DNA of 64,000 nt. Source: Companilactobacillus bobalius (GTDB lineage: Bacteria; Bacillota; Bacilli; Lactobacillales; Lactobacillaceae). The translations under genes were made by a program, and so were the position numbers. The notes under the pieces are model-generated. The model was not told the DNA's origin. It saw only the letters and a program-made list of their open reading frames with translations, and did no database searches. Positions 18,752 to 27,995 of this stretch are shown here, in pieces (the first letter of the stretch is position 1; the number at the start of each line of letters is the position of its first letter). Location of the stretch: the NCBI RefSeq assembly GCF_009764355.1, contig NZ_LNUA01000032.1, forward strand, positions 620,001 to 684,000, written 5' to 3'.

Positions 18752-18797
18752 AAAAAATAGAGATAGGAATTTTTTCAATTCCTACCTCCATTTTTTG
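18752..18797 (-). terminator. Terminator of the 18799-19620 HAD gene
   Basis: 11-bp stem with one wobble (arms 18761-18771 and 18777-18787) followed on the minus strand by CTATTTTTT. Confidence 0.75.
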
Positions 18798-18798
18798 A

Positions 18799-19620
18799 TT
18801 ACAAAACAAATTTATTGATAACTTCAGCCAAAGCATCATGATTATTGTCAGCTTCTGTTATGTATTTAGCGACCTCTTTGACACTATCAATTCCGTTAGC
18901 AACACTAACTGGCAAACCAACAGCTTTAAGCATTGGTAAATCATTACTATTATCACCCGCAGCAATAATTTCTTCTGGTTTAATACCTAATAATTCACCT
19001 AATTGAACTGAAGCACTACCTTTGTCGATTCCGGCTGGGTTGAATTCAACATAGCGATCTGATGAATAAGTTACAGCATAGTCGTTATAGCCAACTTTTG
19101 CTTCAACAAGCATATCAATAGGTTTACGTTCAGGCATTGTTGGTAGAGCCATAATAACTTTCATAATGTTGTCATCTTTGAATTGATCAAAATCAGCATT
19201 TTTCATCTCTTGGAAACTAACACCGCGATTCTTCAAATAAGCTGAATCTTCAGGAACTGGATTATAAATGTAAAGCTTATCTTGTGTATATACGTGTGTA
19301 GCGGCCTTTTTATTGGCTGCTCCCGCTTCAAAAACAGTCTTAGCAACTTCAAATGGCATCGCATTAATAGCTATAGGACGATTATCCTTATTTTCCAAAA
19401 TCAATCCACCATTATAAGAAATTGAATATTGGTTAGGTTGATTTCTTAAGTGCATTGTCTCTAAATCATTTTGGAAAGAAGTATAGCTTCGACCTGAATT
19501 AGGAACAAAATAAACTCCCTTAGCTGCAGCAGCTTGAATGGCCTCTGCATTCTTAGCAGACAAACTACCATCATCATTCATTAAAGTTTCGTCTAAATCA
19601 CAAACAATCATTTTATACAT
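18799..19620 (-). CDS. HAD-superfamily Cof-type phosphatase
   Basis: 273 residues. Motif I VCDLDETLMN at residues 6-15, motif II PNSGRSY, motif IV AAGDNSNDLPMLKAVGLPVSVANG. The C2B cap domain lies between. Cytoplasmic phosphatase acting on a small phosphorylated metabolite; the substrate cannot be told from sequence. GAGAGGG precedes the ATG. A cre-like site 62-75 bases upstream of the ATG suggests carbon catabolite control. Confidence 0.85.
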   Translation of the reverse strand: MYKMIVCDLDETLMNDDGSLSAKNAEAIQAAAAKGVYFVPNSGRSYTSFQNDLETMHLRNQPNQYSISYNGGLILENKDNRPIAINAMPFEVAKTVFEAGAANKKAATHVYTQDKLYIYNPVPEDSAYLKNRGVSFQEMKNADFDQFKDDNIMKVIMALPTMPERKPIDMLVEAKVGYNDYAVTYSSDRYVEFNPAGIDKGSASVQLGELLGIKPEEIIAAGDNSNDLPMLKAVGLPVSVANGIDSVKEVAKYITEADNNHDALAEVINKFVL

Positions 19621-19681
19621 ATTTTTAAATCCCTCTCAGTTATAAGCTTACCTATTCACTCTATCGAAGTGAGTAAGTAAA

Positions 19682-19695
19682 AGCAAACGCTTTCC
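19682..19695 (-). promoter_or_regulatory. cre-like site (CcpA) upstream of HAD gene
   Basis: Minus strand GGAAAGCGTTTGCT matches the usual CcpA catabolite-responsive element apart from its first base. It lies just before the promoter area of the 18799-19620 gene. Confidence 0.55.
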
Positions 19696-19713
19696 TAAAA
19701 AATGGGAGTCAAA

Positions 19714-21642
19714 TTACCAAATATTCAGACGTTGTGTTTTATCCAACCACATGCCATCTGTTTTTTTAATATCAAAAGCTTTATATAAATCATCCATATC
19801 CTGCGCAATAATATTACAACGTAAGGGTGCTGGTGAATGCACATCTACCGACAAAAGCATCTCATTAACCTGTTTAGTTGACTTAATTCGCCAATTAAGC
19901 GCCCAATTAACAAAAAACACTTTACAATTAAAATTTGGTTGTGCTTTAGCTACTTCCAAAGCACAGGCCAATCCCCCGACGTCAGCAATATTTTCACTCA
20001 CTACCAAAGCTCCATTAACCTTTTTACCCATATATGAAATACCGTCAAACTGATCAATCATCTTCTGAGTTAAACTTTGAAAATTTTCATAATCCCTTGA
20101 AGTCCACCAGTTCTTCATATTCCCTAGTTCATCGAATTTAGCGCCATTGTTATCAAAAGCATGTGAAATTTCATGCGCTATTACCGAGCCTATTCCACCA
20201 TAATTTTGACTAACGGTTTGTTTCAAATTATAAAATGGTCTTTGGAGTATGGCCGCCGGGAACGTTATATCATTGGCTGAGGGATTATAACTTGCATTAA
20301 CTTCATAACCAGACATATTCCATTTGGCTCTATCAAAGGGCTTATAATATTGTTCAAACATATTTTGGATTTCTAAAATTCTTAAATGACGAACATTTTC
20401 ATATAATGATTTTCCAGTATCAATAATGAATTTATTGTAAAGTGAATCAAGTTTTTCCGGATAGCCTATTTTAACGATCATCTTATCTAATTTTAATATA
20501 GCATTTCTCTTAGTAGCCTCACTCAACCATTCATTCTGTGCCAATCTCTTTTTATATGTATCAATAATTTTAGCAACCATACTAAGAACATCCTTCTTAG
20601 CACCTTTACCAAAATGCTTTTTTCCATAAAAAATACCAATTGGTTCACTAAAAAGACTGGTAGTTAAGCGACAAGCATACTTTTCACGCTTCTCTACACC
20701 GTTAACCCCCATCAATGCACTTTTGTATTGACTAATAATCTGCCGACTAGGTTCATCAATCAAATCGGCATTCTTCATTAAAAAGCTAACTAGCATCCAT
20801 GCCTTAACTTCATCAAATGTATCATCATTAACCAATTCATTAAAATGATTAAAGTAACGTGGTTCCCCAATAATTATTTGTTTTGGTTCATCACCAATTA
20901 AATTCTTAATTATTGCTTGTAAATCTATGTAATTCGATTTTTTACCAAAATCTATAAAAGAGACAGGGTTATAAATATTAGGATAATCTGCCCATTCTTC
21001 CGGATTCTTAACCATTGGCAATAATCTGCGATCAAATTTTAGGGCCTTCTCAACCGTTTGAGAAACAAATGTATCATCATATCCTAACTTGATCAGTAAA
21101 TCTTTAGCCGCTTGGGAATATAAATCCAGTAATCGCTTACCGATTGAATTACCGGCATCATAATAAGTTTTATCTGGCAAAATCAATTTAGCCCCGGCAG
21201 CATAAAATGACTTCTGAGAATTGTCTTTCATATTTTCATGAACTTCTATAATTAAGGGCAAAATAAAATCATTTTCAATAAAAAAATTTAATTCACTACT
21301 CAAATCATTCAAATCATTCATATTATTTATTTTTTCTAAATCATTCTTAATAACGTTGGATTTTTTTAATTCCAATGCCATTTCATATAATTTAACTGCC
21401 TGGAGTATAACTTTATCTTGAATGCGTTCAGTTCCTGACAAGAAACCATTCAGATCACTTCTTAAACTCTTTTCAACATTAAAGAATAAATTGGGAAAGG
21501 TACCCACACGTGGGTAATCCTTAGGTATAACTGCCTTTCTTAACCAATGACCATTGACTGCTAAATATAAATCATCTTTAAGGCTAGTTGATTCGGTACT
21601 AATTATGTTACCGGCTCCTCCAATTATATTGCTTCTTAACAC
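19714..21642 (-). CDS. pepO: M13-family zinc endopeptidase (PepO)
   Basis: About 642 residues. I chose the GTG at 21642 because AAGGTG lies five bases before it; the GTG at 21651 is inside that site. Catalytic zinc motif HEISHAFD near residue 490 and the second motif ENIADVGGL near 550 supply the two His and the Glu ligand. N-terminal DDLYLAVNGHWL is characteristic. Lactobacillar PepO lacks a signal peptide, as here, and cleaves oligopeptides (such as casein fragments) inside the cell. Monocistronic. Confidence 0.9.
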   Translation of the reverse strand: MLRSNIIGGAGNIISTESTSLKDDLYLAVNGHWLRKAVIPKDYPRVGTFPNLFFNVEKSLRSDLNGFLSGTERIQDKVILQAVKLYEMALELKKSNVIKNDLEKINNMNDLNDLSSELNFFIENDFILPLIIEVHENMKDNSQKSFYAAGAKLILPDKTYYDAGNSIGKRLLDLYSQAAKDLLIKLGYDDTFVSQTVEKALKFDRRLLPMVKNPEEWADYPNIYNPVSFIDFGKKSNYIDLQAIIKNLIGDEPKQIIIGEPRYFNHFNELVNDDTFDEVKAWMLVSFLMKNADLIDEPSRQIISQYKSALMGVNGVEKREKYACRLTTSLFSEPIGIFYGKKHFGKGAKKDVLSMVAKIIDTYKKRLAQNEWLSEATKRNAILKLDKMIVKIGYPEKLDSLYNKFIIDTGKSLYENVRHLRILEIQNMFEQYYKPFDRAKWNMSGYEVNASYNPSANDITFPAAILQRPFYNLKQTVSQNYGGIGSVIAHEISHAFDNNGAKFDELGNMKNWWTSRDYENFQSLTQKMIDQFDGISYMGKKVNGALVVSENIADVGGLACALEVAKAQPNFNCKVFFVNWALNWRIKSTKQVNEMLLSVDVHSPAPLRCNIIAQDMDDLYKAFDIKKTDGMWLDKTQRLNIW

Positions 21643-21660
21643 CTGATTCACCTTCGCTTA

Positions 21661-21951
21661 AACTAATTTTGTTATATTATATCATCAAATTAGGAATAAA
21701 ATAGTACAAATTTTAGGAATAATTAATTTAATTAACATTTCTCTAATAAATATTATTAGGTAAACTTAAAAAATAAAGTATAATTGGTATATGCCTAAAT
21801 AATTCAAAATTATAAATTGAAACATAATTATATTAACACAAAGAAAGCCCAGTATAGTAACCATTTTTAATGATCACTACACTGAGCTTTTTTAACACTG
21901 CAAAACAATTGGTCTAGTCTTTTAATTTTACTAAAAATTCAATTATGATAC
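21661..21951. other. AT-rich intergenic region with one terminator
   Basis: About 290 bases between pepO and the exopolysaccharide operon. Apart from the terminator at 21843-21894 and the pepO promoter I see no gene. Confidence 0.5.
21843..21894 (-). terminator. Terminator of the exopolysaccharide operon
   Basis: Imperfect stem of about 18 bp (AAAGCCCAGTATAGT with ACTACACTGAGCTTT) around a 10-base loop, T-rich on the minus strand side. Confidence 0.65.
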
Positions 21952-23121
21952 TTATTTATTCTGACCGATACTACCGCTAGCCAATAACATCATCATCTGA
22001 ATAGTAGCTGGATAATAATTATTTGTCGGTATTTCAGCTGTTAAATATTTTGTATAATTATGTTTTAATTTCTGATCAGAAAGTACTTGAGATGCATAAG
22101 CCACTGGAGCTGTAAAAGCGATATTAGTATAAGCCTCGACTGCCTTACCATTTAAAGTATAAACTGCCGTAATTTTCTTCTTTGATGCAAAGAAATCACA
22201 CATTTTTTGAGCGATGGCTTTACTTGTCTGACTATGATTCAATTGATAATCATAAGCCACTCGCCACGGTATTCGACAGGCATTAAATCCATACTGGGCA
22301 TCATACTGAGATGCTACTTGGTTAGCCTTAACACTACCTAATTTCAATTGTTTACCTTTAACAGTAACAAAATCAGCCATCAAACCAGTTTTATGTTGAT
22401 TGCTCAATTTTTTTAAGGCATTCTGACTACTTTGAACTACTCTTGTCCAACTGCCATCTTTAGTATAACTGGCAAACTTACGGAAATAAGCCGTCATTAA
22501 ATCAGATGTTCTAACCAAATCAGCTGATTTACTGGCAGTTGCCCAATCACCAACTCGTGGCAAATTCGTCGTAGGATTGATCTCATATTTCTTAATAGCA
22601 CTCAACAGCTGATTAGCCAATTGATTATATTTCAAATCACCTTTACTGCCCCACTTCTCATCTGCCAAAATCAGAGCATAAGCAATATCCAAATCACCGT
22701 CAGTCGCACTAGTTTGTTCTGCCTTAGTGCTGAGCATTTTGCCATCTTTTTGATTTTGACGCCATGACATCAAAGGATTATCCGTACTAATCTGGTGGGC
22801 TAAATAATAACGAGTTAACTGATCAAACGATTTTTGACTCCCAAAGCCTTGTTTAGCTGCCATAACAGTAATCAGCATCCCATAACCCTGAGCCTCAGAA
22901 AGAGTCTGTGCTTTCTTAGCAGTATTAGTCTTAACATACCTTTGTTGACCAGAACCTTTTAAATAAGCTTTCTTCCAAGTACGATAACGAGACTTAATAG
23001 TTGCCGTACTAACATTCGAGGTACTCTGTGGTGACTGAGTATTATAAATTGCGGTTCCAATTGCGAAAGCAACCAAAATAATCAGTCCACTAAGCAGCCA
23101 CTGATACTTATGTTCCTTCAA
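21952..23121 (-). CDS. Membrane-anchored glycoside hydrolase family 8 (BcsZ/YdaJ-like)
   Basis: 389 residues from a TTG start with a GGGGG site. N-terminal anchor helix at 8-26, then a GH8 domain. Proton donor Glu76 in SEAQGYGM and the conserved Asp in TDGDLDIAYAL (141/143) are both present, as is YGFNACRIPWRVAYDYQ. GH8 enzymes in such operons trim the polysaccharide as it is made. It follows the GT2 synthase by 15 bases. The same GH8-GT2-GGDEF combination occurs in the ydaJKLMN operon of Bacillus and the pss operon of Listeria. Confidence 0.85.
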   Translation of the reverse strand: MKEHKYQWLLSGLIILVAFAIGTAIYNTQSPQSTSNVSTATIKSRYRTWKKAYLKGSGQQRYVKTNTAKKAQTLSEAQGYGMLITVMAAKQGFGSQKSFDQLTRYYLAHQISTDNPLMSWRQNQKDGKMLSTKAEQTSATDGDLDIAYALILADEKWGSKGDLKYNQLANQLLSAIKKYEINPTTNLPRVGDWATASKSADLVRTSDLMTAYFRKFASYTKDGSWTRVVQSSQNALKKLSNQHKTGLMADFVTVKGKQLKLGSVKANQVASQYDAQYGFNACRIPWRVAYDYQLNHSQTSKAIAQKMCDFFASKKKITAVYTLNGKAVEAYTNIAFTAPVAYASQVLSDQKLKHNYTKYLTAEIPTNNYYPATIQMMMLLASGSIGQNK

Positions 23122-23136
23122 ATTACTTTTCCCCCA

Positions 23137-24435
23137 TTAAAATCTTTGTGTCTTATACCATTGCGTATGACGTTTACCAGTAATTTTATCTCGTAAAATG
23201 GCCCAAAAGGCTGCAATTGAAACGATGATAAATAGTTGCGCATAGGTAAAGTATGAGACTAACGTATAGAAGAAATTCTTCACCGTCTCTTGTCCATAAT
23301 CACTTGCTAAGGCAATATTCATCTGTAACAAATATAGGAAAAACATCATTAGCCAGTTAACCATAAATAGAACTGATAGCGGTGTTCCCAGCGATACCAA
23401 TTGATGAACTTGTGGAAAGATAGTCTGCACTCCCGCTAAGATCATATTCAAAATAAAAATCGTATTTGAAATAATAATTGCGGCATTGAACCAGAAAAAT
23501 GTACAAACATAATAGAAAACTTCCAATTTGATTCGCCAAGATGTGCGATCAAACAGATGCTTTAAATTATCCAAAATGACCTCATAATTACCACGAGCCC
23601 AACGTTTACGTTGATTGTAATAAGCAAAAAGCGTTTCAGGTTCTTGTTGGAAAGCTTCAGCTCGATGTGCCAAAGCAATCAATTTTCCAGAACGCATTAA
23701 ACTAAACGAAATAGCAGTATCTTCTGTTAAGGCACCATTATTCCAACCACCAATCGATTGAACTATTTTCTTATTGATAATGAAATTGGTTCCCGGTATT
23801 CGACCAATTTTAAAAAGCTGCCAAAGACCTGTATGTTGAATTCTTTGTGTATTGACGATCTCCAAGTTAATACAGCGAGTTAAGAAATTTTGCTGGTAAT
23901 TACGTGTCTTGTTACGACCAAATGCCGCAGCATAACGTTCAGGATTCTCTAAAACCTTCTGAACTAGAAAATAAAGTGCATTCTTTTCTGGTGCCGCGTC
24001 AGCATCGTAAACACCCAAATACTCACCTGTCGACACTTTTAAGGCATCATTTAGGACTCCAGCTTTCCCACCAGTACCAGTTCTTTCAATAACTCGAAAA
24101 TTATGATTCTTAAACTCTTTGATCTGTTTTAATTCACGAACTCTATCAGCTGTATGATCATTACAATTGTCGGCATAGACTAACAGTTCAAACCGATCAA
24201 GTGGATAATTTAGACGCAAAATTGATTGTACTGTATCTTGAATTACCAATTCCTCATTATGAGCTGGTACTACTAAAGTTACCCTTGGATAACGTTTTAA
24301 TGGCGGACCATTAACAATATTAGTATGCTGTAAATGTTTGAAAATAAAAATTACCCCACCACTTAAAGTAACTACGGTCATAAAAATCGATAACCAAATG
24401 GTAATTATTGCGATGACATATAAATTATCGATCAT
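23137..24435 (-). CDS. Processive family 2 glycosyltransferase (exopolysaccharide synthase)
   Basis: 432 residues. One N-terminal helix (8-33), a GT-A domain, then at least three helices (310-400). All signature residues are there: ED-type Asp in VYADNCND, DxD at 144-146 (YDADAAPE), TED at 238-240, and Q275-x-x-RW. That set marks membrane processive synthases such as BcsA, PgaC or YdaM. There is no PilZ domain. Polymer identity cannot be read from the sequence. Its ribosome site GGAGG lies inside the preceding small gene, which it overlaps by 11 bases. Confidence 0.9.
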   Translation of the reverse strand: MIDNLYVIAIITIWLSIFMTVVTLSGGVIFIFKHLQHTNIVNGPPLKRYPRVTLVVPAHNEELVIQDTVQSILRLNYPLDRFELLVYADNCNDHTADRVRELKQIKEFKNHNFRVIERTGTGGKAGVLNDALKVSTGEYLGVYDADAAPEKNALYFLVQKVLENPERYAAAFGRNKTRNYQQNFLTRCINLEIVNTQRIQHTGLWQLFKIGRIPGTNFIINKKIVQSIGGWNNGALTEDTAISFSLMRSGKLIALAHRAEAFQQEPETLFAYYNQRKRWARGNYEVILDNLKHLFDRTSWRIKLEVFYYVCTFFWFNAAIIISNTIFILNMILAGVQTIFPQVHQLVSLGTPLSVLFMVNWLMMFFLYLLQMNIALASDYGQETVKNFFYTLVSYFTYAQLFIIVSIAAFWAILRDKITGKRHTQWYKTQRF

Positions 24436-24580
24436 GCTGTTTATCCTCCGTATTAAAACGACGGATAGTTAACTTAAAGATTTGCCACCAACTGATCGAT
24501 AAGATAACAATGACAATTCCAAAAATAATTGTAACTACTAAACTGAATGAAAAGAGCCAATTTAAGCTTCCTAAGACCAT
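24425..24580 (-). CDS. 51-residue single-helix membrane protein of the exopolysaccharide operon
   Basis: An ORF of 51 codons (ATG at 24580, TAA at 24425) bridges the gap between the GGDEF gene and the synthase. It starts MVLGSLNWLFSFSLVV, has one long hydrophobic helix (about 6-30), then a basic cytoplasmic tail (LTIRRFNTEDKQ). Its stop overlaps the start of the synthase gene, whose ribosome site it contains, so the two are translationally coupled. It may be a small synthase subunit. I do not recognise a family. Confidence 0.7.
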   Translation of the reverse strand: MVLGSLNWLFSFSLVVTIIFGIVIVILSISWWQIFKLTIRRFNTEDKQHDR

Positions 24581-24591
24581 CTAATTCTCCC

Positions 24592-25457
24592 TCAGAGATA
24601 TTCTTTAACGATATCTGTTTCTGCACTACGTTCCAATTGTGTCAACGTATCCTCAACATTACGATTCTTAACTCTATCTTGACTAGAATAAGTTATTTGT
24701 CCCATTCTTAACACCAACGCGTTTCTAGCCAATCCAAATTCTTCAGCAATATCATCAATGTGACTCTTAATTTTTTTCTTCATAATTGGTGCATTATCAG
24801 CACCCAACATTGGTGATAAGATAACAAATCTACCAGCACCAATATAGTACAAATGATCAACCGTAAATAACATTCCATTCAAATGTTCTGCAGTTGCTCG
24901 TAACAAACGATTGAATTTTTGATTACCCAAGAATTAACTATGTTTTCAAGAAAATCTATTTTGACCATCGTTAAAGTAAAACGATAATCTTCTTCATGAT
25001 AGAAGACTAGTTTCAACTCTCTAGCAACAGCAATATTTAAGGCTCGTGCATTCAAAGCGCCCGTAATCACTTCCAAATCAGGTTTTTCCTGTTGTAACTG
25101 TGCTAATTCAGCAGCCAAAGCTTTCCGCTTCAATAATTGGTGATCTAATAAATACATTAAGTAGGTAGTTAATGGTGTAATTGTCAATAAAGCAACCGCT
25201 GGCCACAAGTACAATTCTCTAGTATAGGGAATCATCAACATTAATCCTCCAGCACACATGCTGACAAATGACAGAACACTTCCTAAGATAATGTATGTTG
25301 TCCGTCCCAAAAGTAATCCTAAAATGAATACTAACGATACAATCAAGAAGTTCAACCATGATCCATCAATGACACTTAAGTACAATAAGGTATACTGATA
25401 AATCAATATCAGGAGCATCCCCACAAAGACCATGTTGTCGACTGATTTAAACTTCAT
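24592..25457 (-). pseudogene. Degenerate GGDEF membrane protein, frameshifted
   Basis: Six or so N-terminal helices (about 8-120) and a short coiled-coil lead into a GGDEF-type domain. The signature motif reads GAGRF instead of GGDEF, and the inhibitory-site Arg is also lost (FxxD), so it cannot make c-di-GMP and may not bind it in the usual way. Around 24926-24935 the reading frame slips by one base: ..NIVNSW.. should run on as GNQKFNRLLRATAEHL in the -1 frame. One missing T would explain it. Function as a c-di-GMP or ligand sensor for the synthase, like YdaK, is inferred from position. Confidence 0.75.
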
Positions 25458-25626
25458 TCACTCATCCTCATTTATAAAAATATTTATCAATTCATTCCAA
25501 TCAATCTAGTTAACAATAATTATTAGGCATTGTCAAAATGATTGTCTACCACATTTGGAAAAAATTGACCTACTAAAAATAACTTTAATTTTCTATTTTT
25601 TGAACCACTTCATTTATTATAAAACA

Positions 25627-25664
25627 AAAGCCAACCACAACAATAGTTTTGTGGTTGGCTTATT
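25627..25664 (-). terminator. Terminator of the 25681-26016 gene
   Basis: Perfect 13-bp stem AAGCCAACCACAA/TTGTGGTTGGCTT with 8-base loop, then T-rich on the minus strand. Confidence 0.85.
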
Positions 25665-25680
25665 AATTTATCCGTATCCA

Positions 25681-26016
25681 TTAAATTCTTTCGAACCAAG
25701 TTAGACCTGCTTGCGTAGCACTCCATTCAATACCTTCACACTTAGAATTGATTCTTCTGGCTTCATAGTATAAATCAATCAAAGCTTTAGGAAAGTTCTC
25801 ACTGTCTTTCATATACTCACTAGCAATGTATTTACATATTAATGAAGAAATTTGATCAATATTCTGTTGATTTTTTAATTCGTTAATAAATTGACCAAGT
25901 ACTTTTTTTAATTTCGTCCATCTTTCAACCTCAAGACCATTGTAAGCATCCTCTAATCGATCCAAAAGTTTTAAATCTATCTCTCTTAATTCTCTTTGTT
26001 TTTCCGTCTTATTCAT
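25681..26016 (-). CDS. Small helical protein, possible bacteriocin immunity protein
   Basis: 111 residues, all-helical in appearance, very charged, no membrane segment. Length and layout (a helical bundle, ending ALIDLYYEARRINSKCEGI and a Trp-rich tail) recall the class IIa immunity family (enterocin A/pediocin type), which protects against pediocin-like bacteriocins at the mannose PTS. There is no bacteriocin or transporter next to it, which is common for acquired immunity genes. It has its own terminator. Assignment is tentative. Confidence 0.4.
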   Translation of the reverse strand: MNKTEKQRELREIDLKLLDRLEDAYNGLEVERWTKLKKVLGQFINELKNQQNIDQISSLICKYIASEYMKDSENFPKALIDLYYEARRINSKCEGIEWSATQAGLTWFERI

Positions 26017-26155
26017 TCGTATATTTCCCCATTAGAATATATTTTTCGAACAAAAAATTTGAATACATTCTAATTATTGTTGTTGATATACATTAATAGC
26101 AATGAATACACTAATTGAATTTTTCATATATTTTAAATATAGATTAATCGTTATT

Positions 26156-27859
26156 TTATTTGTATTGTTTTTCTTTAAAAATAAATATGGTCAAAAATCC
26201 ACATACGATAAAAGGCAATTCCCATTTATATAACTTTAAAAATGCATCTGTTAATTGATTATGAATATGTTGCTTCACATCCTTAAAGATGCCTTTCAAT
26301 TCATGATTGATAGTTTTAACTTTATTCTGTGTTGCTATTAAAACTTTTTGATACAATTGTTGCTTAATTTTCGTTGGCAAAATTATACCAGCATCGGATT
26401 TAGTACCGATAATGATTTTCGTTTGAGTTTTTGCCAATTTAACTGTTTGATCAGTTCCTATCTGTGGTAGTTTGATACTTTGTGAATTAATTTGACTGGT
26501 ACTATCATTTTCTTTAACTCTATTAATCATTTTATTTTGTACTGTCTTAGGTAACTTGGAATCCTCTATTCTATCAGTCGCATAAGAATGAACATTTTGT
26601 TTGGCCGAATCAATATTGCCATCTAATAATGATAGAAAGAGTGCAATACCAATAATCACACCAATATTTCTAACAACATTCAGTACGTTTTGTGCTGCCG
26701 TCAATTCTGTTCCTTCTAGGCTACCTACTGCAATCGACATGGCAGGCCCAGCTATTGAACCAATGCCTAAGCCCAATAAGATATCAACTAAGTAAAGTTG
26801 ATTATAACTATTTTTCAAATTTAAATGACCCATAAAATATACTGCGATGCCTAAAATAATAATACCGAATCCTACTAATACCCTGCTGTTAACTTTCCCC
26901 ACCAATTTGGTTGCGATTGGAGTTGAGAACAATAACGTAATTGACATGGGAGTAATTAATAAAGCAGCATGAAGTTCTGAAACACCAATAACTTTAGTTA
27001 AAAAGGTTGGAATGATGCCAATAAAACTAGCCATAACAATAAAGGTAATCAAAATTACTACGTTAGCACCAACATAATTGCGATTCTTAAACAATTTCAA
27101 TGGAATAATAGGCTCACTACTATGTTGCTCATGATAAAGAAAAATCATGAATAATAGTAAGGACGAAACCAAACAACCAATGGTTTCAAAGCTGATCCAA
27201 CCCCAATTTTTACCTTCTACTAACGATAAAGTTAACAAGAATAAAAATCCAGCAATTAAAATTGTTCCACTGAGATCAATCTTAATTTTCTTAACCTCTT
27301 CATTCTTCATTGAAAGTAACAGTAAATTCATTGTTAAAACAATTGCTACTAATGGAATATTAATTAAAAAGACCCAGTGCCAACCAAAATATTGAGAAAT
27401 AAAACCACCAATTGTAGGTCCAAGTGCGGCACCTAAAGCTTGTGTAGCAGCAAAGATAGCAATTATTTTATTACGTCTATCTTTTTCAACTTGTCTGAAG
27501 CCTAAAATCATCCCTGACGGTAACATTATTGCTGCACCAATACTTTGAACTGAACGGCCTATTAATAATACATTCAAGGATGAAGCTAAACCACTAATCA
27601 TTGATCCAATAGCGAATACTATCAAAGCTATATTCAATAACTTGACATGTCCAACAATATCGCCAATTCGACCAAATGGAATTAAAAAGGAAGCAAATAG
27701 AATTGTATAGATATTAATAGCCCAAGATAAATCGGTTAAAGATACGTGCAATCCTGATTGAATTTCCGGAATAGCGATATTCATAATATTTGTATCCAAA
27801 ATTACTAAGAAACCTATAACCGATAAAGTTAAGATAATCAGTTTCTTTTTCATTGTCAT
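26156..27859 (-). CDS. DHA2-family MFS multidrug exporter (EmrB/QacA type)
   Basis: About 567 residues. I take the ATG at 27859 because GAAGGTG lies seven bases before it; the longer TTG start has none. Fourteen predicted helices; ILDTNIMNIAIPEIQ (helix 1), IPFGRIGDIVG (motif A) and GRSVQSIGAAI (motif C region) are typical. A soluble, Lys/Gln-rich stretch of about 110 residues sits before the last helix, as in the broken relative at 7389-9134. Divergent TetR gene at 27996 is its probable repressor. Confidence 0.9.
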   Translation of the reverse strand: MTMKKKLIILTLSVIGFLVILDTNIMNIAIPEIQSGLHVSLTDLSWAINIYTILFASFLIPFGRIGDIVGHVKLLNIALIVFAIGSMISGLASSLNVLLIGRSVQSIGAAIMLPSGMILGFRQVEKDRRNKIIAIFAATQALGAALGPTIGGFISQYFGWHWVFLINIPLVAIVLTMNLLLLSMKNEEVKKIKIDLSGTILIAGFLFLLTLSLVEGKNWGWISFETIGCLVSSLLLFMIFLYHEQHSSEPIIPLKLFKNRNYVGANVVILITFIVMASFIGIIPTFLTKVIGVSELHAALLITPMSITLLFSTPIATKLVGKVNSRVLVGFGIIILGIAVYFMGHLNLKNSYNQLYLVDILLGLGIGSIAGPAMSIAVGSLEGTELTAAQNVLNVVRNIGVIIGIALFLSLLDGNIDSAKQNVHSYATDRIEDSKLPKTVQNKMINRVKENDSTSQINSQSIKLPQIGTDQTVKLAKTQTKIIIGTKSDAGIILPTKIKQQLYQKVLIATQNKVKTINHELKGIFKDVKQHIHNQLTDAFLKLYKWELPFIVCGFLTIFIFKEKQYK

Positions 27860-27910
27860 AATATTCACCTTCAAGTCTTTATGCTGTAACTTATGTATTT
27901 TTTTGATACA

Positions 27911-27924
27911 CTTGTTTCAACAAG
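27911..27924. promoter_or_regulatory. Candidate TetR operator for the DHA2 pump
   Basis: Perfect palindrome CTTGTT-TC-AACAAG in the 136-bp gap between the divergent pump and TetR genes. Confidence 0.45.
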
Positions 27925-27995
27925 AACATTATTAAACATTTCAGCTTGTAAATATATTTAAATCGCCTGATTTTAATGGATTGGAAGTTAATGTT

